NCBI RefSeq assembly: GCF_001509795.1
Contig: NZ_LLZN01000048.1
Span: 1-64,000, forward strand
Direction of reading: 5' to 3'
Length of the DNA stretch: 64,000 nucleotides
Source: Streptomyces sp. NRRL WC-3605
Lineage (GTDB): Bacteria > Actinomycetota > Actinomycetes > Streptomycetales > Streptomycetaceae
Part shown: piece by piece, positions 34,447-42,780 of the stretch
Layout of the letters: each line of letters starts with the position of its first letter
Position numbering within the stretch: the first letter of the stretch is position 1
The notes under the pieces: generated by a model
Told to the model about the DNA's origin: nothing
The model's database searches: none
What the model saw: only the letters and a program-made list of their open reading frames with translations
Made by a program: the position numbers and the translations under genes

Positions 34447-34582
34447 GCCGTGCCGGTGTGATGTCCGTCAGATGAGACGTGACTCGCGTTACTAACCGGT
34501 CACACAGTGCCTCACTGCCGCTAAGGTCCGCCGAAGAGCAACCTCAACAGGGTGTAAGGCGTTTCTAAGGGGAGTCGCAACA

Positions 34583-35431
34583 GTGGCACGGAAGCTTGCC
34601 GTCATCGGCGCCGGCTTGATGGGTTCCGGGATCGCCCAGGTCTCCGCGCAGGCGGGCTGGGACGTCGTCCTGCGGGACGTCACGGACGAGGCGCTCGAGC
34701 GCGGCACCGACGGCATCAAGGCCTCGTACGACAAGTTCGTGAGCAAGGGCAAGATGGAGGCGCACGACGCCGACGCCGCCCTGGCCCGGATCACCGCGAC
34801 CACCGAACTGGACGCCGCCGCCGACGCGGACGTCGTCGTCGAGGCGGTCTTCGAGAAGCTGGAGGTCAAGCACGAGATCTTCCGGGCGCTGGACAAGATC
34901 GTCCGCCCGGACACCGTGCTCGCCTCCAACACCTCCGCCATCCCGATCACCAAGATCGCGGCGGCCACCGAGCACCCCGAGCGGGTCGTCGGCGTGCACT
35001 TCTTCTCGCCGGTGCCGATGATGCAGCTCGTCGAGCTGGTGCGCGGCTACAAGACCAGCGACGAAACCCTCGCCACCGCCCGTGAGTTCGCCGAGTCCGT
35101 CGGCAAGACCTGCATCGTCGTCAACCGCGACGTCGCCGGCTTCGTCACCACCCGGCTGATCTCGGCGCTCGTCGTCGAGGCGACCAAGCTGTACGAGTCG
35201 GGCGTCGCCTCCGCCGAGGACATCGACCTGGCCTGCAAGCTGGGCTTCGGCCACGCCATGGGCCCCCTCGCCACGGCCGACCTGACCGGCGTCGACATCC
35301 TGCTGCACGCCACCGGCAACATCTACACCGAGTCCCAGGACGAGAAGTTCGCGCCGCCGGAGCTGATGCGCCGGATGGTGGACGCGGGTGACATCGGCCG
35401 CAAGAGCGGGCAAGGCTTTTACAGCTACTGA
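34583..35431 (+). CDS. 3-hydroxyacyl-CoA (3-hydroxybutyryl-CoA) dehydrogenase
   Basis: 282 aa. NAD(P)-linked oxidation/reduction between 3-hydroxyacyl-CoA and 3-ketoacyl-CoA. Rossmann motif GAGLMGSGIAQ, catalytic region GVHFFSPVPMMQLVELV, and NRDVAGFVTTRLISAL of the C-terminal dimerisation domain. Length matches stand-alone enzymes rather than the multifunctional FadB. GTG start with AAGGGGAG upstream. Likely used in fatty-acid breakdown or in butyryl-CoA/ethylmalonyl-CoA metabolism. Confidence 0.92.
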   Translation: MARKLAVIGAGLMGSGIAQVSAQAGWDVVLRDVTDEALERGTDGIKASYDKFVSKGKMEAHDADAALARITATTELDAAADADVVVEAVFEKLEVKHEIFRALDKIVRPDTVLASNTSAIPITKIAAATEHPERVVGVHFFSPVPMMQLVELVRGYKTSDETLATAREFAESVGKTCIVVNRDVAGFVTTRLISALVVEATKLYESGVASAEDIDLACKLGFGHAMGPLATADLTGVDILLHATGNIYTESQDEKFAPPELMRRMVDAGDIGRKSGQGFYSY

Positions 35432-35507
35432 GATTTCGTCCACCACCGCACAGCCCCCGCACGCGTCACGCGATGGGGTGAATTCGGTATCGGTTCGCTT
35501 ACAGACG

Positions 35508-35542
35508 GCAACCTCTGGCCGCTGAACGCAGTCAGAGGTTGC
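35508..35542. repeat. Perfect 10-base inverted repeat before the STAS gene
   Basis: GCAACCTCTG (35508-35517) and CAGAGGTTGC (35533-35542), separated by 15 bases, in the 207-base gap. It could end the dehydrogenase transcript or be an operator for the STAS gene about 100 bases downstream. No T-run. Confidence 0.6.
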
Positions 35543-35638
35543 ATCACCGGCCACTGCGAAGACTCGTAGCAACGACAGACCCACGCACCTACGCAGACCA
35601 CACACCGCGGAGCACGAACGCACGCTTAGGGGAGCGCT

Positions 35639-35962
35639 ATGCACATCAGGGGCGACCACGCCGAGCTGGTCGTCGGGGGCCGCCTCGACGTCCGCAGCGC
35701 GGCGGACGCCCGTACGGTCCTGCACTCGGCCGTCGACGACGGAGCCGGCGACCTCGTGCTCGACCTGTCCGAGCTGGACTCCTGGGACGCCACCGGACTC
35801 GGGGTGATCATGGGGGCCCACCGGCGGGCCGGCCGCTGCGGCCGGCGCCTGGTGCTGCGCGGCGTGCCGCTGCAGATGCAGCGCCTGCTGGTGGCCACCC
35901 GGCTGCACCGGATCCTGGCGATCGAGGGCGGCATCGGGGTGGAGTCCCTGCCCCGGGTGTGA
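35639..35962 (+). CDS. STAS-domain anti-sigma factor antagonist
   Basis: 107 aa, a single STAS domain of the SpoIIAA/RsbV type, which frees a sigma factor by binding its anti-sigma kinase. The regulatory segment reads LDSWDATGLGVIMGA; the phospho-acceptor position is Thr52 rather than the usual Ser. ATG with GGGGAG upstream. No anti-sigma or sigma gene is adjacent, so the partner is elsewhere, as is usual for the many Streptomyces STAS proteins. Confidence 0.85.
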   Translation: MHIRGDHAELVVGGRLDVRSAADARTVLHSAVDDGAGDLVLDLSELDSWDATGLGVIMGAHRRAGRCGRRLVLRGVPLQMQRLLVATRLHRILAIEGGIGVESLPRV

Positions 35963-36225
35963 CACCCCGGCACGGGTGGGGCGGGACAGTCGGGCGTTCC
36001 GTCTGCGAAGCGCACACCGCGCACAATCCTCACGAGACTGTGATGTCTCGGACGGCGCGGGACCCCGGGCTGTCGTAGATACTGTGCCAAGGTTTAGGGT
36101 TCGGCTGCCCGCTGGCTAGACGTTTCCCTTCGAGCGGGCCCGGACCAGAAGCGACAGCGCGGTGTGCAGCAAGGCCGGGAGGGGCTTGGCATACGCACAC
36201 GACGCTTTTGGGGGGCTTGGAACTC

Positions 36226-38793
36226 ATGGACCCGAACACCCGGGGGCCCGAGGGGTACGGCCATGACGCCGACGAGCAGTCGTCGCGTCCGCGCCCGCCC
36301 AGGGATCCCCTCACGCCGGACTTCGGACAGCACGCGCCGACTCTCGCCCGCACCGTCCAGCTCGTGTCGGGCGACCTCCTGCTCACCGTCAACCCGGTCG
36401 ACGGCAGCGAGATAGAACCCTGCCCGCCCGCCGAGCGGCCGTCCCGGCCCGAGAAGCTCTCCGCGGCCGACCGCGCCGAGGCCGACCGGGCCGCGAAGCC
36501 GCCCGTGCCGCCCGGGCCGACGCGCCCCGCCCCGCCCCTGCCGGCCCGCCAGGACGACCGCGAGCAACTGGTCCGGCTGCTCGCGCGCGGCCGCTCCGTG
36601 CGCCTGGTCGGCCCCCGCGGCGCCGGCCGCACCAGCCTGCTCGACCTCGTCGCCGACGACTGCGCGGACCTCGCGCCCGACGGCGTGGTCCGGCTCACCG
36701 GCTTCCGCCGCACCCCGGACGACCTCCTGCACGACCTCTTCCGCGCCGTGTACGACGCCCCGCTGCACCGTCCGGAACCGGACGAACTGCTCGCGTGCGT
36801 GCGGGACATCGGAGCGGTCGTCGTCCTGGACGACATCGAGTTCGGCGGCACAGCCCTCGACGAGCTCCTCGACGCGACCCCCGAGTGCGCCTTCCTGATC
36901 GGCGCCACGCCCGACGTGCCCGTCCCGTCCGCCGAGTCCGACGTCGAGGAGGTCGTGCTCGGCGGCCTCGACCGCGCCGCCGGCATGGAGCTGCTGGAGC
37001 ACGTGGTCGGCCGCGACCTCACCGAGGACGAGCGGAACTGGGCGGGCGACCTCTGGTTCGAGTCGGAGGGCCTGCCGCTGCGGTTCGTCCAGGCGGGGGC
37101 CCTGCTGCGGCAGCGCGACCGGCTGCGGGCCGAGGCCGAGGCGGTCGACGAGTACGGCGTCTTCGAGGACGCCCCGCCCGCCGACGCCGTCGAGACCGAG
37201 AGCGTCCGCGACCGCGAGGAGGTGCCGCTGCCGTCCCTCGGGGAGGCGGCCGCACCGGCCCGGCTGCTCGCCTCACGGCTCAGCCCCTCCGCCCGGGCCG
37301 CCCTGCGGTTCGCCGTCGCGCTGGGCGGCGAGATGCCGCACCAGGCCCATCTGCCCGCCCTGGTCGGCGACACCCACGCGGACGCCGCCCTGGGTGAACT
37401 GACCGACTGCGGGCTCGTCTCGCCGGTCGGCACCCGCTACCGGCTCGCCGCCGGCGTGCAGATCCAGCTGGAGGCCGCCGGCTACGCCGACGACCTCAAG
37501 GAGACCGCCCTCAGCGCCGCCCGGCACTACACCTGGTGGGCCGGACATCCCTCGGTCACCCCGGAGCGCGTCAGCGCCGAGGCGGACGCCGTGCTCGCCG
37601 CGCTGGGCGTGCTCGTGGCCTCCCCGGCACCCGCCGCCGAGCCCTCCGGCACCGACGAGGACGAGACCGACCCCGCCGTGCAGCTGGCCCGCGCGGCGGC
37701 GCCCGCCTTCGCGGCCGGCCTGCACTGGAGCGCCTGGGAGCGCGCCCTGCGCGCGGGCGCCGAGGCGGCCCGGGCGGTCGGTGACGTCACGGAACAGGCC
37801 TACTTCCACCACGAGTTGGGCGCCCTCGCGCTGTGCGACGGCCGGCTGGACCGGGCCCGCACCGAGCTGGAGACCGCGATCGGCCTGCGCGGCGCCCTCG
37901 CCGACAAGCGCGGCACGGTCGCGGGCCGCCGCGCGCTCGCCCTGGTCGCCGACCGCACCGGCACCGCGCCGGGACTCGCCGCCCTCACCGCGACGGCGGG
38001 CGAGGAGGTCCCGGACGCCCGGTACGAGGAGTCCCAGTCGCCGCCCGGGGGAACGCCCGCCCCCTTCCCGCCCGTCGTCGACACCTCGACGCTGGTCACC
38101 CACCGGTCCTCCGCACCCGTGTCCCCGGTGCCCACCCACAAGGGCCGGGGCGGTGTCCGCAGCTTCGCCCGGCGCAACCTCGTCGCGGCCGGCGCCGGCG
38201 CCCTCCTGGTGGCCGTGCTCGGCACGGTCGTGACGCTCGGCGCCACCTCCGACGGCGACCCCGAGAGCCCCTCCACGCGGGTCGGCGTCAATCCGTCCGC
38301 GAGCCAGGGCGCCGGCGACGACAGCCTCGGCGCCGACGAGGCGGCGGGCACGGACGGCAAGGACTCGGGGAACACGGGATCGGCGACCAGCCGGCCGACG
38401 GACCCCGGCCCCGACGGCACGCTCGGCACCTCGGACGACCCGACGCCGACCAGCTCGGCGAAGCCGTCGGACGACCCGAGCGGCACGCACAAGCCGGGCG
38501 GCGGCGACTCGGACGAGACGACCAGGCCGCCGTCGAGCACGAAGCCGCCGTCCTCGACCAAGCCGCCCCGGCCGACCGAGACGGAGACCGAGGAACCGAC
38601 GGAGGATCCCACCGAGGAGCCGACGGAGGACCCGACCGGCACCCCGACGGAGGACCCGACGAACACGCCGACCAGCTCGACGTCGGCCAGCGGCCCGTCC
38701 TCCTCCGGCCCGGCGGAGACCACGAGCTCCGCGAGCGCCCCGCAGAGCGGCGACCCCGCCTCGCCGGGCGACAGCACCGACACCGTCATCTGA
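36226..38793 (+). CDS. Large membrane-anchored ATPase-like protein with degenerate P-loop
   Basis: 855 aa. Proline-rich N-terminus (1-110), then a STAND/AAA-like domain (about 110-340) with LVGPRGAGRTSLLDL, where the P-loop lysine is Arg135, and a Walker-B-like VVVLDDIEF. A helical, TPR-like region (about 460-620, YFHHELGALALCDGRLDRARTELE) follows, one transmembrane helix (about 650-675), and an extracellular Ser/Thr/Pro/Glu/Asp tail with EEPTEDPT-type repeats. It looks like a cytoplasmic sensor tethered to the membrane. ATG 36226 chosen (GGA six bases upstream). Function unknown; homologues occur at this locus in other Streptomyces. Confidence 0.75.
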   Translation: MDPNTRGPEGYGHDADEQSSRPRPPRDPLTPDFGQHAPTLARTVQLVSGDLLLTVNPVDGSEIEPCPPAERPSRPEKLSAADRAEADRAAKPPVPPGPTRPAPPLPARQDDREQLVRLLARGRSVRLVGPRGAGRTSLLDLVADDCADLAPDGVVRLTGFRRTPDDLLHDLFRAVYDAPLHRPEPDELLACVRDIGAVVVLDDIEFGGTALDELLDATPECAFLIGATPDVPVPSAESDVEEVVLGGLDRAAGMELLEHVVGRDLTEDERNWAGDLWFESEGLPLRFVQAGALLRQRDRLRAEAEAVDEYGVFEDAPPADAVETESVRDREEVPLPSLGEAAAPARLLASRLSPSARAALRFAVALGGEMPHQAHLPALVGDTHADAALGELTDCGLVSPVGTRYRLAAGVQIQLEAAGYADDLKETALSAARHYTWWAGHPSVTPERVSAEADAVLAALGVLVASPAPAAEPSGTDEDETDPAVQLARAAAPAFAAGLHWSAWERALRAGAEAARAVGDVTEQAYFHHELGALALCDGRLDRARTELETAIGLRGALADKRGTVAGRRALALVADRTGTAPGLAALTATAGEEVPDARYEESQSPPGGTPAPFPPVVDTSTLVTHRSSAPVSPVPTHKGRGGVRSFARRNLVAAGAGALLVAVLGTVVTLGATSDGDPESPSTRVGVNPSASQGAGDDSLGADEAAGTDGKDSGNTGSATSRPTDPGPDGTLGTSDDPTPTSSAKPSDDPSGTHKPGGGDSDETTRPPSSTKPPSSTKPPRPTETETEEPTEDPTEEPTEDPTGTPTEDPTNTPTSSTSASGPSSSGPAETTSSASAPQSGDPASPGDSTDTVI
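38590..38661 (+). repeat. Tandem EPTEDPT-type codon repeats
   Basis: Near-identical 12- to 24-base units (encoding TEEPTEDPT, TGTPTEDPT) in the extracellular tail of the membrane-anchored protein. Such acidic Thr/Pro repeats resemble wall-spanning or O-mannosylated stalks in actinobacteria. Confidence 0.7.
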
Positions 38794-38805
38794 CCGTCCG
38801 GACAG

Positions 38806-38846
38806 GGCGAAGGGCCGGTTCCGCCGAGCGGAACCGGCCCTTCGCC
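38806..38846. terminator. Bidirectional terminator
   Basis: Perfect 19-pair stem (38806-38824 with 38828-38846) with a CGA loop, between the convergent ATPase-like and nucS genes (12 and 13 bases from their stops). Confidence 0.88.
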
Positions 38847-38859
38847 GTCGCGCGCCGCG

Positions 38860-39531
38860 TCAGAACAGCCGGAGCTTGTCGTCCTCGATGCCGCGCAGGG
38901 CGTCGTAGTCCAGCACCTGGCAGCCGATCCCGCGGTCCGTCGCGAGGACCCGGGCCTGCGGCTTGATCTCCTGGGCGGCGAAGACGCCGCGCACCGGGGC
39001 GAGATGGGGATCGCGGTTCAGCAGCTCCAGATAGCGCGTCAGCTGCTCCACGCCGTCGATCTCGCCGCGCCGCTTGATCTCGACCGCGACCGTCTGTCCC
39101 TCGGCATCCCGGCACAGGATGTCGACCGGGCCGATGGCCGTCATGTATTCGCGCCGGATCAGGGTGTAGCCCTCGCCGAGCGTCTCGATGCGGTCCGCGA
39201 GCAGTTCCTGGAGGTGCGCCTCCACGCCGTCCTTGATGAGGCCGGGGTCCACGCCCAGTTCGTGCGAGGAGTCGTGGAGGACCTCCTCCATCGTGATGAT
39301 CAGCTTCTCGCCCGCTTTGTTGACGACCGTCCAGACGTCCTTCTGCTCGCCGTCGCCCTCCTTCAGCGTGCATGGCGGCGACATCCAGTTCAGGGGTTTG
39401 TAGGCCCGGTCGTCCGCGTGGATCGAGACGCTGCCGTCCGCCTTGACCAGGATCAGACGGGGAGCCGAGGGCAGGTGGGCGGTGAGCCGGCCCGCGTAGT
39501 CGACGGAGCATCGGGCAATGACGAGACGCAT
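38860..39531 (-). CDS. nucS: Mismatch-specific endonuclease NucS/EndoMS
   Basis: 223 aa. Cuts both strands at mismatches and provides the non-canonical mismatch repair of Actinobacteria, which lack MutS/MutL. N-terminal DNA-binding domain starts [16 protein letters not shown]; the C-terminal nuclease has the PD-(D/E)XK residues in VDILCRD and VAVEIKRRG. The ATG at 39531 has no ribosome binding site but a TAGCGT -10-like hexamer eight bases upstream on the minus strand, so it may be leaderless; a TTG nine bases upstream is in frame. Confidence 0.93.
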   Translation of the reverse strand: MRLVIARCSVDYAGRLTAHLPSAPRLILVKADGSVSIHADDRAYKPLNWMSPPCTLKEGDGEQKDVWTVVNKAGEKLIITMEEVLHDSSHELGVDPGLIKDGVEAHLQELLADRIETLGEGYTLIRREYMTAIGPVDILCRDAEGQTVAVEIKRRGEIDGVEQLTRYLELLNRDPHLAPVRGVFAAQEIKPQARVLATDRGIGCQVLDYDALRGIEDDKLRLF

Positions 39532-39797
39532 GGTCCGCAACGCTACTCGACGGGCCCGGGTCGACGCGATCCGCCCTGGGAGAGTCCGTTAGACCCCGGA
39601 CTGCCCCTGTTCGTTTCTGGCCGATTGTGAGCCTAAAGGGACTGGCTCATGTACGCATTCTCCTGGTGCCGTCACGGTCTGTTGCCTACCGTATTAAACG
39701 GGAGGTCGCGGGGTGTGTACACAGCGTGTCCGGTCGCGCGGACTCCCTCATCTGTCCGGCAACCCCTGCCGTCGGCGGGGGTGCGAGAGGAGAACCC

Positions 39798-40190
39798 ATG
39801 TCGCTCGACGTCTCACCGGCCCTACTCGAGAAGGCCGAGCGAGGCGAGGTCGACGAAGCCGAATTCGTCGACTGCGTCCGGACCTCCCTGCCCTATGCAT
39901 GGGAGATGATCAGCTCCCTGGTGGCTCAGCTGAAGGTCGACGGCGGTCAGTTCGCCGACAACCAGACGCCCCCGCCGGACGAGCAGGCACGGGGACAGTT
40001 GCTGCGTGCCCTTGCGAGCGACGCGATACGCGGCGCCCTGCAGCGGCACTTCGGGGTGCGGCTGGCCTTCCAGAACTGCCACCGGGTGGCGGTGTTCCCG
40101 GTCGACTCCTCGGTCGACGAGTCATTGGCCCGCTTCACCTCGGTCCGCAGTCAGGTGCTCAACCAGTCCCCGGAGTTCAGGGACTGCTGA
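39798..40190 (+). CDS. SCO5389-family conserved protein
   Basis: 130 aa, soluble, no signal or membrane segment. Start at ATG 39798 with GAGAGGAGA upstream. Distinct segments are DVSPALLEKAERGEVDEAEFVDCVRTSLPYAW (helical) and VAVFPVDSSVDESLARFTSVRSQVLNQSPE. Widely conserved at this position in Streptomyces; function unknown. The 257-base upstream gap includes GTATTAAACG, a possible -10. Confidence 0.8.
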   Translation: MSLDVSPALLEKAERGEVDEAEFVDCVRTSLPYAWEMISSLVAQLKVDGGQFADNQTPPPDEQARGQLLRALASDAIRGALQRHFGVRLAFQNCHRVAVFPVDSSVDESLARFTSVRSQVLNQSPEFRDC

Positions 40191-40202
40191 CGCGAGCCGC
40201 TT

Positions 40203-40250
40203 GCTTGCCGCTCCGTACGCGGGAGGTGCATCAGTACCGGGGCGGCAAGC
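40203..40250. terminator. Bidirectional hairpin between convergent genes
   Basis: GCTTGCCGC-T-CCG-TAC (40203-40218) pairs with GTACCGG-G-GCGGCAAGC (40234-40250), about 15 pairs with one mismatch and one bulge, in the gap between the SCO5389-family gene and the LLM oxidoreductase. Confidence 0.65.
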
Positions 40251-40281
40251 CCATCGGCGGGGGACCTCCCGCGCGCGCGAT

Positions 40282-41310
40282 TCAGCCGAGCTGCGGGAGG
40301 ACTTCGGCGCCCAGCCGCCGGACGTTCTCCTCGGTGGCCGCCAGGTCGCCCGAGCCCTCGACCAGCAGGGCGAAACGGGAGATCCCGGTCCGCTCGCTGG
40401 TCGCCGCGAGCCGGTCGGCGGCGAGGCGCGGGGTGCCCACCGGGTGCAGCCCGCAGAGCAGTTCGGTGTAGGCGAGCGGGTCGCGCATGGCACGCGCGCG
40501 GCCGTCCACCGTCACATGGGCCTCCAGACCCTGCCGGAGCCACCCGGGCATCGCCTTCGTGAGCGTCTCGACGGCGTCCGTGCGCCGGTCGGCGATCTGG
40601 CACACCCCGGCGGAGACATGGGCGGCCGCGCGGATCTCGTCCCCGGGGCGCCCGGCCGCGCGCGCGTGCTCCCGCCACAGGGCGACCATCTCGGCCTTCT
40701 CCTCGTCGCCCACGTGCATGCCGAGCAGCATCGGCAGCCCGCGCTCGGCCGCGAGGCGCACACTGCGCGGCGAGGTGCAGGCGACGACCACCTCGGGGCC
40801 GTCCGTCTCGGTCAGGCACTCCGAGGGGCAGGGCACGACCGGCACCTCGCGGAAGCCGAACCGCTCGCCCGAGGCCCCGACCGCCGGCTCGCGCAGCCAG
40901 CGCAGCAGCAGATCGAGCGATTCCGGGAAGCCCTCCTCGTAGGCGCCCAGACCCGAGCCGAACACCTCCAGGTCGACCCAGGGCCCGCCGCGCCCCACGC
41001 CCAGCGAGAACCGCCCGCCGGAGGTGATGTGCAGCAGGGCGGCCTGCTCGCCCAGGGCCACCGGGTGCGCGGTCGGCAGTACGCTGACCGCGGTGCCGAC
41101 GCGGAGCCGGCGGGTGCGGCCGAGCAGCAGGGCGGCCAGGGTGACCGCGGACGGACAGGTGCCGTACGGCACGAAGTGGTGCTCGGCCAGCCAGACCGAG
41201 TCGAGGCCCGCCTCCTCGGCGACCTCCGCGGAGCGGACCGCCCGGTGCAGCGCCTCCCCGTCGCCCTGGCCCGGGAACCGGGCCGCCAACACGAAACTAC
41301 CTACGCGCAT
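40282..41310 (-). CDS. LLM-class (luciferase-like) flavin/F420-dependent oxidoreductase
   Basis: 342 aa TIM-barrel oxidoreductase. Visible: VWLAEHHFVPYG near the N-terminus (His and Glu typical of the family), RTRRLRVGTAVSVLP, LHITSGGRFSLGVGRGG and the C-terminal GTPRLAADRLAATSERTG. Cofactor (FMN or F420) cannot be decided from sequence alone; Streptomyces have many of each. ATG at 41310 with AGGA eight bases upstream. Divergent from the small zinc-site gene. Confidence 0.88.
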   Translation of the reverse strand: MRVGSFVLAARFPGQGDGEALHRAVRSAEVAEEAGLDSVWLAEHHFVPYGTCPSAVTLAALLLGRTRRLRVGTAVSVLPTAHPVALGEQAALLHITSGGRFSLGVGRGGPWVDLEVFGSGLGAYEEGFPESLDLLLRWLREPAVGASGERFGFREVPVVPCPSECLTETDGPEVVVACTSPRSVRLAAERGLPMLLGMHVGDEEKAEMVALWREHARAAGRPGDEIRAAAHVSAGVCQIADRRTDAVETLTKAMPGWLRQGLEAHVTVDGRARAMRDPLAYTELLCGLHPVGTPRLAADRLAATSERTGISRFALLVEGSGDLAATEENVRRLGAEVLPQLG

Positions 41311-41462
41311 TGCTGTTTTCCTGCTTCCTTGGCTCCGACGCGGAGCTCCCCCAGCGGGCATAACCGTCTGACACGTGCCGAGGACACGGCCTGGCGGGGG
41401 GATTTGCGGATTGTCTGCAGAATCACGGGTCCGCGTGGGGGACTTGTGGGGGTTGGTTCCGT

Positions 41463-41480
41463 ACGGATACCCCCATCCGT
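41463..41480. promoter_or_regulatory. Small dyad in the divergent LLM / zinc-site gap
   Basis: ACGGAT (41463-41468) and ATCCGT (41475-41480) flank ACCCCC, about 55-70 bases upstream of the small Cys/His gene and just before a TAGGCT -10-like hexamer (41487-41492). A candidate operator; otherwise the 222-base gap shows nothing gene-like. Confidence 0.35.
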
Positions 41481-41532
41481 GCCGCGTAGGCTGGAGACGG
41501 CCCCCGTCCTGTATAGCTCCGTGAGGTGTTCC

Positions 41533-41865
41533 GTGTCCCCGCGTCGCAACCGATCCAAGGGCGCCGGTCCGTCCGGCCGCGGTGCCGGGGAGGACCGCTC
41601 CGGCCGCTACGGCGGCTGGCAGTCCTCGGAGGCCTGGCAGGGCGAGGACTGGAACGTCCGGCATGTGGCGGGCGCGAGCGCGCAGGGCAAGGCGTACCGC
41701 TGTCCCGGCTGCGACCAGCTGATCCCGGACGGCGTCCCGCACGTCGTCGCCTGGCCGGACCACGCGGGCGTCGACGACCGCCGGCACTGGCACAAGGCGT
41801 GCTGGAACGCGAAGGACCGCCGCACCACGCGGGTGCAGCGGTCCTGTAACGCGCCGAGGTTCTGA
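41533..41865 (+). CDS. Small Cys/His protein, putative zinc-binding
   Basis: 110 aa. Basic, Gly/Ser/Arg-rich first 50 residues, then a compact domain with CPGCDQLIPDGVPHVVAWP and HWHKACW, a CxxC...H...HxxxC arrangement that probably binds one zinc. Annotated elsewhere as ATP/GTP-binding, but no P-loop is present. GTG at 41533 with GAGGTG upstream; GTG 41521 also in frame. Nucleic-acid binding is plausible but not shown. Confidence 0.75.
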   Translation: MSPRRNRSKGAGPSGRGAGEDRSGRYGGWQSSEAWQGEDWNVRHVAGASAQGKAYRCPGCDQLIPDGVPHVVAWPDHAGVDDRRHWHKACWNAKDRRTTRVQRSCNAPRF

Positions 41866-41887
41866 GCCTCCGCGGGGCGCCTAGGTC

Positions 41888-41904
41888 GTGTCTGTGTCAG
41901 ACAC
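41888..41904. terminator. Hairpin between convergent genes
   Basis: GTGTCTG (41888-41894) pairs with CAGACAC (41898-41904), loop TGT, in the 42-base gap between the zinc-site gene and the ABC permease. Short but perfect. Confidence 0.55.
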
Positions 41905-41907
41905 CCC

Positions 41908-42780
41908 TCAGACGTCGCGCCGCTCCAGCAGCGCCCAGGCGCCCGCGAACGCGGCCGCCGTCACCCCGAGCATGATCCACAGCGGGTCCCAGCCGTGCGG
42001 GCCGGACTCCGACAGGGACTGCGCGTAGAAGACGCTCAGCTGGTTCGGGATGGAGTACTCGAACAGCGCCTGCTGCAGGTCCTGCAGCGACTCCGCGAAC
42101 ATGAAGAGCGCGATCACGAGCGGCGCCAGCAGCAGGCCGATCATGATCGTGATCGCGCCCGCCGAGTGCCGGATCACCGAGCCGACGACGAGCGAGAGCA
42201 GTCCGAGCAGCGCGATGTAGAGCGAGATGCCGACGGTGCCCTTCAGCCACTCCTCGGTGGACGGCTCGCGGGCGCCGTCCAGCATGGCCACGTCCGCGAG
42301 GGCGACGAGCAGGGCCGACACCAGCGTGACCGTGAAGGCCACCGCGAAGAACACGATCGCCTTGGCCGCGAGCACCCGGCCACGGGTCGGGCAGGCCGTC
42401 ATCGTGGTCCGGATCATGCCGGTGCCGTACTCGGAGGCCGTGGTCAGCACGCCCAGCGTGATCACGCAGATGGTGCCGAGCAGCAGCCCGAAGAACCCGA
42501 ACGACAGGGGGCTCTCGCCCGCCAGGCTCTCCTCGGCGGCATTGGCGGCGATCAGCGCGGCGACCGCCAGGCCGATGCCGACCACGAGCACCACGAACAC
42601 CCCGAGCGTCCACATCGTGGAGCGCACCGAGCGGATCTTCGTCCACTCCGAGGCGAGCGCGTGCCCGAGGTGCGTGCGCACCACGGGGATCGGCGAGGTG
42701 TACGTGGGGAACGGCTGACCCGGAGCCGCCTGCCAGGTCGGTGCGGCGGTCTGCGGCATCGGGGGCTGGGGCGTGCTCAT
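41908..42780 (-). CDS. ABC-2 type permease, second pair
   Basis: 290 aa, Pro/Gln-rich N-terminus (about 1-40) then six membrane helices. ALASEWTKIRSVRSTMWTLG, SEYGTGMIRTTMTACPTRGRVLAAKA and the C-terminal ALLERRDV mark the same subfamily as the permease at 44187-44957. Its ATG overlaps the stop of the ATPase gene by four bases, so the pair is co-translated. Substrate unknown. Confidence 0.9.
   Translation of the reverse strand: MSTPQPPMPQTAAPTWQAAPGQPFPTYTSPIPVVRTHLGHALASEWTKIRSVRSTMWTLGVFVVLVVGIGLAVAALIAANAAEESLAGESPLSFGFFGLLLGTICVITLGVLTTASEYGTGMIRTTMTACPTRGRVLAAKAIVFFAVAFTVTLVSALLVALADVAMLDGAREPSTEEWLKGTVGISLYIALLGLLSLVVGSVIRHSAGAITIMIGLLLAPLVIALFMFAESLQDLQQALFEYSIPNQLSVFYAQSLSESGPHGWDPLWIMLGVTAAAFAGAWALLERRDV

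Noticed and set aside
40006..41532. Long plus-strand reading frame reaching into the small zinc-site gene
   Set aside because: Runs antisense to the LLM oxidoreductase; only the part from about 41533 has its own ribosome binding site and a coherent domain.
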